Shown here: one piece after another, positions 59,961 through 64,000 of the stretch
Numbering within the stretch: position 1 is the stretch's first letter
Layout of the letters: every line of letters starts with the position of its first letter
Assembly (NCBI RefSeq): GCF_000025005.1
Contig: NC_013526.1
Coordinates: 186,001 to 250,000, forward strand
DNA: 64,000 nt
Reading direction: 5' to 3'
Source: Thermobaculum terrenum ATCC BAA-798
GTDB taxonomy: Bacteria > Chloroflexota > Chloroflexia > Thermobaculales > Thermobaculaceae
Notes under the pieces: generated by a model
Databases searched by the model: none
Seen by the model: the letters and a program-made list of their open reading frames with translations, nothing else
What the model was told of the DNA's origin: nothing
Program-made: the position numbers and the translations under genes

Positions 59961-60718
59961 GCTACCACCTTCCATGCTATCAGGAGCAACAGCAAGGCCG
60001 GAGCCGCCCAGCGCAGGAGGCGGTCCACGCCCCCATCGGGCACCTCCAGGAGGCTGGTCCGCTGGCCCTTACGGCCGAACCCCCTGGCCTCGAGCGCCAG
60101 GAAGCGCGTCTCCGCTGCGATGAGCGCCCCCGCGATGAGGGGCACCAGCATGACGGTCAGCGATCCCAACCGCCTCCAGAGGTTGGCGCGGGTGTCTAGC
60201 CCCCTGGCCTGCTGCGCCTCGGAGATGATGAGGGCGCGCCGCTGCATCTCGGGGATGAACTGGAGCGAGGCCAGGAAGACGTAGGCCAGCTTGGGGGACA
60301 TCCCGCGCTGGACCAGCGCCACCGACAGGGCCTTGGGATGGGTAGTGAGCATCAGCAGCAGGAACGCGAGGATGATCACCGCGATCCGGCAGGTGAAGGT
60401 GAGGGCGTACAGCAATCCCTCGCGCCAGAAGGTGATCGGCCCCACGGTGACCACCGGGGTCTGCCTGCCGGGATAGAACATCCCCTGGATGAGCAGGAGG
60501 GCGATCGCCAGGGGGGCGAGGATGGAGAGCGTGGGTCGGATGGCCCTGCCGGCCACCCCTGCCAGCCAAGCGCAGGCCAGCAGGAGCAGAGCTACCACGA
60601 GCGAGGGCGCGAAGCCCGGCATGAGAAAGGTGGCCACCACCAGGCACGTGGCTACCACCAGCTTGGTGACGGGGTTGAGCCTGTGGAGGAAGCTGTCTCC
60701 CTGGACGTACTCCAGCAT
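59957..60718 (-). CDS. ECF transporter T component (EcfT)
   Basis: The 253-residue membrane scaffold couples the ATPases to the substrate subunit. The two diagnostic Ala-Arg-Gly coupling motifs are visible in SEAQQARGLDTRAN and LALEARGFGRKG. LHRLNPVTKLV at the N-terminus is also typical. Five to six helices are expected. It lies 9 bases after the S-component gene and overlaps the ATPase gene by four bases. Confidence 0.92.
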   Translation of the reverse strand: MLEYVQGDSFLHRLNPVTKLVVATCLVVATFLMPGFAPSLVVALLLLACAWLAGVAGRAIRPTLSILAPLAIALLLIQGMFYPGRQTPVVTVGPITFWREGLLYALTFTCRIAVIILAFLLLMLTTHPKALSVALVQRGMSPKLAYVFLASLQFIPEMQRRALIISEAQQARGLDTRANLWRRLGSLTVMLVPLIAGALIAAETRFLALEARGFGRKGQRTSLLEVPDGGVDRLLRWAAPALLLLLIAWKVVA

Positions 60719-60727
60719 CTGGGCCTC

Positions 60728-61354
60728 CTACTCCGGCAGGGTCTGCCTGGCCTTGGGAGGGCGGTACCTGGCGGGGATGGCCCTGGCTATGAAGAACGCA
60801 AGGTACGAGCTGATGATCTTGTCTATGGGCTCCACGATGAAGCTGGTCTTGAGCACGCTGGACAGCAGCTGGTTCCCCGTGGCCAGGAAGTAGCCGACTA
60901 TCAGGTCGGTGCCGTGGCCCGTGACGCCGCCGAAGACGAACACCGTGATGGGCGCGCTCACCACCACTGCCACGATCGTGATGATGATGCCGCTCACCGC
61001 GACCTTCCAGTAGGACTTGAACCATCCCGTGACGGCGAGTATCCCTGCCACCAGGCCTATCGCTAGGTTGGTGGCGCTGTAGGGCAGCAGCGTTGGGTTG
61101 ACCACCAGCCCCGTGACGATGTTGGTCAGGAAGCCCGCCAGGGCACCCACCCAGGGGCCGGCCAGCACTCCCACCAGGATGGTCCCGATCACGTCGAGGA
61201 AGATCGGCAGCCTGAGCACCTGGGCGATGTAACCCCCCACGACGTTGATGCCTATGCCTATGGGGATGAGCACCCAGGCGCGCGTGGTGAAGTCCTCCGA
61301 TATGCTGCGGATGAAGGGCAGGCCGCCAGCTCTGTTAGGGGTAGTATCTGCCAT
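60728..61354 (-). CDS. ECF transporter substrate-binding S component
   Basis: A 208-residue membrane protein with about six helices. LDVIGTILVGVLAGPWVGALAG and TNIVTG-type loops are characteristic of ECF S components. The bound vitamin or metabolite is not deducible from this sequence alone. GGAGGTGTGAG precedes the ATG. It is first in a three-gene operon driven by the promoter at 61459-61431, with a possibly folded leader that may carry ligand-dependent control. Confidence 0.85.
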   Translation of the reverse strand: MADTTPNRAGGLPFIRSISEDFTTRAWVLIPIGIGINVVGGYIAQVLRLPIFLDVIGTILVGVLAGPWVGALAGFLTNIVTGLVVNPTLLPYSATNLAIGLVAGILAVTGWFKSYWKVAVSGIIITIVAVVVSAPITVFVFGGVTGHGTDLIVGYFLATGNQLLSSVLKTSFIVEPIDKIISSYLAFFIARAIPARYRPPKARQTLPE

Positions 61355-61459
61355 CTCACACCTCCTGTCCCGTTGGTAGTGGACCGTTAGAGCTCGGGGA
61401 GTCAGGGCTCAGCGGTTCTAGGGTTACCTAATGATATTGCAGGCACCTCTCCTAGTCAA
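61355..61459 (-). promoter_or_regulatory. Promoter and folded leader of the ECF operon
   Basis: On the minus strand TTGACT (61459-61454), 17 bases, TATCAT (61436-61431) make a good promoter. Transcription would start near 61424, giving a leader of about 70 bases. Within it ACCG/CGGU and GAGC/GCUC can form a two-step hairpin, and GGUA/UACC could close around it. I do not recognise a known riboswitch class, but ECF vitamin operons are often riboswitch-controlled. Confidence 0.5.
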
Positions 61460-61591
61460 CACCTGGAAGGCTTTACCCCTGCTCCAAATGGGTATATCAT
61501 ATACGCACCTAGCGGCGTGCATATATATGTGCTGTCTTGTGACGTCAATGCGAAAGGTGTGTTGAGCTTACGGCGCGGAAAGGAGAGCGAT

Positions 61592-63781
61592 ATGAGGACC
61601 AAGCTATCTAGGAGGCACTTCCTGCGCGCGTCCGCCCTGGCTGCGGGCTCGCTGCTCCTGGGCTGCGGTGGAGGAGGCCAGCGGACCTCGACTCCGACGA
61701 CTACCTCCAGCGCGCCCACTACTCCCGGCGCCTCACCCACGCCCCCTGAGGTTGGGCAGGCGCCCGTCGCCACCCCTCAGCCGTCTGGGCTGCCGCAATC
61801 AATAAGTAGGGCCACCCCCGCATCCTACGCGGGCGAGTACCACGAGGCTCCGATGCTGGCTGAGCTGGTGAAGGCGGGCAAGCTGCCGCCCGTGGAGCAG
61901 AGGCTGCCCAAGCACCCCTACGTCGTGCCCCACAAGTGGGTGCAGCAGGGCAAGTACGGTGGCAGGCTGGAGATGAGCTACTCAGACCAGGAGGGGATCT
62001 CCACCTTCATGCAGGAGTGCATGTACGGCCACTCGCCGCTGCGCTGGCTGGAGGATGGTACCAAGGTGGGCCCTGGGCTGGTAGAGGCCTGGGAGTCCAA
62101 CGACGACGCCAGCCGATGGACGCTGCACTTCCGGGAGGGGATAAAATGGTCGGACGGCAAGCCCTTCACCGTCGATGACGTGTTGTTCTGGTGGGAGGAT
62201 ATGGTGCTCAACGAGGAGCACCCGGCCTTACCTCCGGACGAGTGCAGGTCGGGCAAGGGGACCCTGGCCAAGTTCAAGAAGGTGGATGACTACACCTTGA
62301 TGGTGGAGTTCGATGCTCCCCAGCCCATATTCCCTGAGCTGCTGTGCAAGTACGTCAAGCGTGGTCAGGGAGGCGATTGGCTTCAGCCCAAGCACTACCT
62401 CAAGCAGTTCCATCCCAGGTACAACCCCAAGGTGGGCAAGAACTGGGTGATGGAGTTTGACGAGAAGAAGGACTTTACCCGCAACCCCGACTGCCCCGCC
62501 CTCACAGGCTGGGTGCTGGCCGAGATCAAGCCGCTGGATCACACCCTGTGGGTGCGCAACCCCTACTACTGGTGTGTGGACCGCTGGGGCAACCAGCTGC
62601 CGTACATCGACTCGGTGCGCCTGACGTACGTCCAGGACCCGCAGGTGCTCAGGCTGCGTTATATGCAAGGTAAGGCCGACTACGTGCTCAGTATCTTCAC
62701 GGACCTGACTCTGGCCGACGTGTCCGGCTTCAAGCAGGCGGAGGACAAGAGCGGCATGGAGGTCAGGTTCTGGGACTCCGGCTCGGGCACGGGCTCGATC
62801 TTCTTCTTCAACTTCGACTACAAGAACAAGGCTTATCGGGACCTGATACGCAACACCAAGTTCCGCAAGGCGTTGTCGCACGCCTTCAATCGCCAGGCGG
62901 TGCAGAAGCTCGTCTACTACCAGACGGGTGAGCTCACGACGGGCACGTACAGCCCAAAGACTCTGGAGCTACGAGCGGGCAGTGGGGCTCGCCAGGTGTA
63001 CCAGCAATGGCGGGACAGCGCGATCAAGTATGATCCCGAACTGGCCAAGCAGCTGCTGGACGAGATCGGCGTGGTGGACAAGGACGGCGACGGCTGGCGG
63101 GAGCTGCCCGACGGGGGTAAGCTCCTGATCACCCTGGACTACGGCGCGCCCGGCGGTCCCGAGCACGTGCAGAAGAACGAGCTGCTCTCGAAGGACTGGA
63201 AGGCTATAGGGATCAACGCCCGCCCCAACCCCGTGCCGCCCAGCTCCATAGCTGATCGCTGGGCTGCGGGGCAGCAGTTCTCCCGGGCCGACTGGGAGGT
63301 AGGAGACTCCATGAGCATCTGGGTGAGCCCGCAGTGGCTGTTCCCCATAGAGTCCACGAAATGGGCGCCGCTGCACGGCAGCTGGTGGATGGTCAGGGGC
63401 ACCCCCGAGGAGAAACGACAGACCTCGCTGGATCCCTGGCGCCGGACGCCCCTAAGGATAGGTCCGGAGGACGAGGCTTTCTTCGAGCCCATCGGCCGCA
63501 TGTGGCAGATCTACGATCGCGCCCGGGTGGAAGTGGATCCCGTCAAGCGGGGCAGGATGGCCTGGGACGCCATCAAGATCCACATAGAGGAGGGACCGTT
63601 CATCATGGGCTGCGTGGCCAACTACCCCAGGATCGTGCTCGTCAAGCGGGGGCTGATGAACGTCCCCCGTCGGGAGGACCTCACGCTGCACGGCTTCACC
63701 AACCCCTGGCATCATCCCACACCCGCGGTGTACGATCCTGAGACTTGGTACTGGGACAATCCCCAGGAGCACCAGCCGTGA
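61592..63781 (+). CDS. Peptide-binding lipoprotein (SBP family 5), Tat-exported, second copy
   Basis: A 729-residue receptor for an ABC importer whose other genes presumably lie beyond the window. The N-terminus has a twin-arginine motif (SRRHFLRAS) and a lipobox (LLLGC), then a Thr/Pro-rich tether. The mature part has the family 5 pattern (WTLHFREGIKWSDGKPFTVD). It is about 100 residues longer than the binding protein at 19255, partly through an N-terminal block (EAPMLAELVKAGKLPPVEQR) seen in a subgroup of large Chloroflexota/Thermotogota receptors. ATG 61592 has AAAGGAGAG upstream; a start 25 codons earlier would put extra residues before the Tat motif. Confidence 0.92.
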   Translation: MRTKLSRRHFLRASALAAGSLLLGCGGGGQRTSTPTTTSSAPTTPGASPTPPEVGQAPVATPQPSGLPQSISRATPASYAGEYHEAPMLAELVKAGKLPPVEQRLPKHPYVVPHKWVQQGKYGGRLEMSYSDQEGISTFMQECMYGHSPLRWLEDGTKVGPGLVEAWESNDDASRWTLHFREGIKWSDGKPFTVDDVLFWWEDMVLNEEHPALPPDECRSGKGTLAKFKKVDDYTLMVEFDAPQPIFPELLCKYVKRGQGGDWLQPKHYLKQFHPRYNPKVGKNWVMEFDEKKDFTRNPDCPALTGWVLAEIKPLDHTLWVRNPYYWCVDRWGNQLPYIDSVRLTYVQDPQVLRLRYMQGKADYVLSIFTDLTLADVSGFKQAEDKSGMEVRFWDSGSGTGSIFFFNFDYKNKAYRDLIRNTKFRKALSHAFNRQAVQKLVYYQTGELTTGTYSPKTLELRAGSGARQVYQQWRDSAIKYDPELAKQLLDEIGVVDKDGDGWRELPDGGKLLITLDYGAPGGPEHVQKNELLSKDWKAIGINARPNPVPPSSIADRWAAGQQFSRADWEVGDSMSIWVSPQWLFPIESTKWAPLHGSWWMVRGTPEEKRQTSLDPWRRTPLRIGPEDEAFFEPIGRMWQIYDRARVEVDPVKRGRMAWDAIKIHIEEGPFIMGCVANYPRIVLVKRGLMNVPRREDLTLHGFTNPWHHPTPAVYDPETWYWDNPQEHQP

Positions 63782-63867
63782 CCATCTGGACCCTAACGCC
63801 GACTCCCACCTTGGGACGGAGCACAGCCCCGGGAACAGGCATTTTACATAAAATAGCCGGCTTGTTA

Positions 63868-63984
63868 GGTGCCGTGCTCGGTATCGCGAGGGCTTGTGGG
63901 GGTGCCCACCGAGTTTGACGGCACCTTGGATGGCTTACGCCCGCGCGCACTGGCAGGTGGGGCGAATACGGGCGCAAGACATCC
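63868..63984 (+). other. Two adjacent folded elements of unknown type at the window edge
   Basis: GGTGCCGT (63868-63875) pairs with ACGGCACC (63918-63925). Inside it CTCGGT (63877-63882) pairs with ACCGAG (63908-63913), with a further GGGC/GCCC at the tip. Three bases later GGATG (63928-63932) pairs with CATCC (63980-63984), enclosing CGCCCG/CGGGCG (63938-63943, 63969-63974). There is no gene in 63782-64000. This may be a structured RNA or leader of the next gene, cut by the window end. Confidence 0.4.
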
Positions 63985-64000
63985 TGGGGGACTATCCCGG

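Noticed and set aside
61355-61424. Assignment of the ECF leader to TPP, cobalamin, preQ1 or folate riboswitches
   Set aside because: None of the conserved cores that I know for these classes is present, so only an unclassified fold is reported.
63868-63925. 59-base structure considered as a tRNA because of its acceptor-like 8-bp stem and CACC end
   Set aside because: Too short, no anticodon or T-arm pattern, and the second stem directly stacks on the first.
1-64000. Search for tRNA, rRNA, insertion sequences, integrases and CRISPR arrays
   Set aside because: None could be supported by reading; no transposase or integrase motifs, terminal repeats or regularly spaced repeats were found.

Overview
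The window is high in G+C and uses AGG (Arg) and ATA (Ile) codons heavily. It carries Tat-dependent solute-binding lipoproteins, a DUF4118-type potassium sensor pair and actinobacterial/Chloroflexota-style surface modules. This fits a thermophilic bacterium of the Chloroflexota/Thermomicrobia neighbourhood, but no rRNA or tRNA gene is present and I cannot name the organism. Coding density is high and Shine-Dalgarno signals are strong, which helped to fix many starts.

Layout. 1-3984: sugar or polyol catabolism (two zinc MDR dehydrogenases, a 2-hydroxyacid dehydrogenase) with a Fur regulator and a GntR/LacI hybrid regulator. 4149-10097: a broken M4 protease, an ADP-ribosylglycohydrolase and a duplicated choice-of-anchor-type exported protein. 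10182-11664: a DAHP synthase gene behind an apparently complete Tyr/Phe transcription attenuator. 11709-16392: a two-component system with a KimA-like potassium transporter. 16364-17903: DedA and HAD proteins. 18079-24246: an oligopeptide-type ABC transporter. 24264-31556: a mercury/thiol island. 31819-40566: a complete kdp region with a split KdpD. 41235-58216: mainly secreted or surface proteins (phosphatase, amidase, two SH3 proteases, a giant glycosidase) and small enzymes. 58245-61354: an ECF vitamin-type transporter. 61592-64000: a second peptide-binding lipoprotein and an unexplained folded element at the edge.

Main signals. (1) Upstream of the DAHP synthase, a leader peptide with 13 aromatic residues in a run of 15 is enclosed by mutually exclusive RNA helices and a 16-bp terminator, the classical ribosome-stalling architecture. 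(2) In the mercury island two adjacent genes have in-frame UGA exactly where a cysteine is expected. One is the first metal ligand of a MerP-like HMA domain (MT-UGA-ERC) and is followed by a hairpin with a GGUCU loop, closely resembling the E. coli fdhF SECIS as I recall it. Selenocysteine is therefore a serious possibility in a mercury-handling protein. (3) The two potassium loci each carry four pentamer boxes spaced 11-21-11 bp directly in front of a candidate -10, consistent with OmpR/PhoB-type activation by their own response regulators, but with different box sequences.

Caution. Several genes (M4 protease, rhodanese, merB, metallophosphatase, SH3 serine protease) contain single-base frameshifts, three of them at C/G runs. 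Some may be sequencing or assembly errors, and this also weakens any single in-frame stop as evidence. Checking the raw reads would decide several of the points below.
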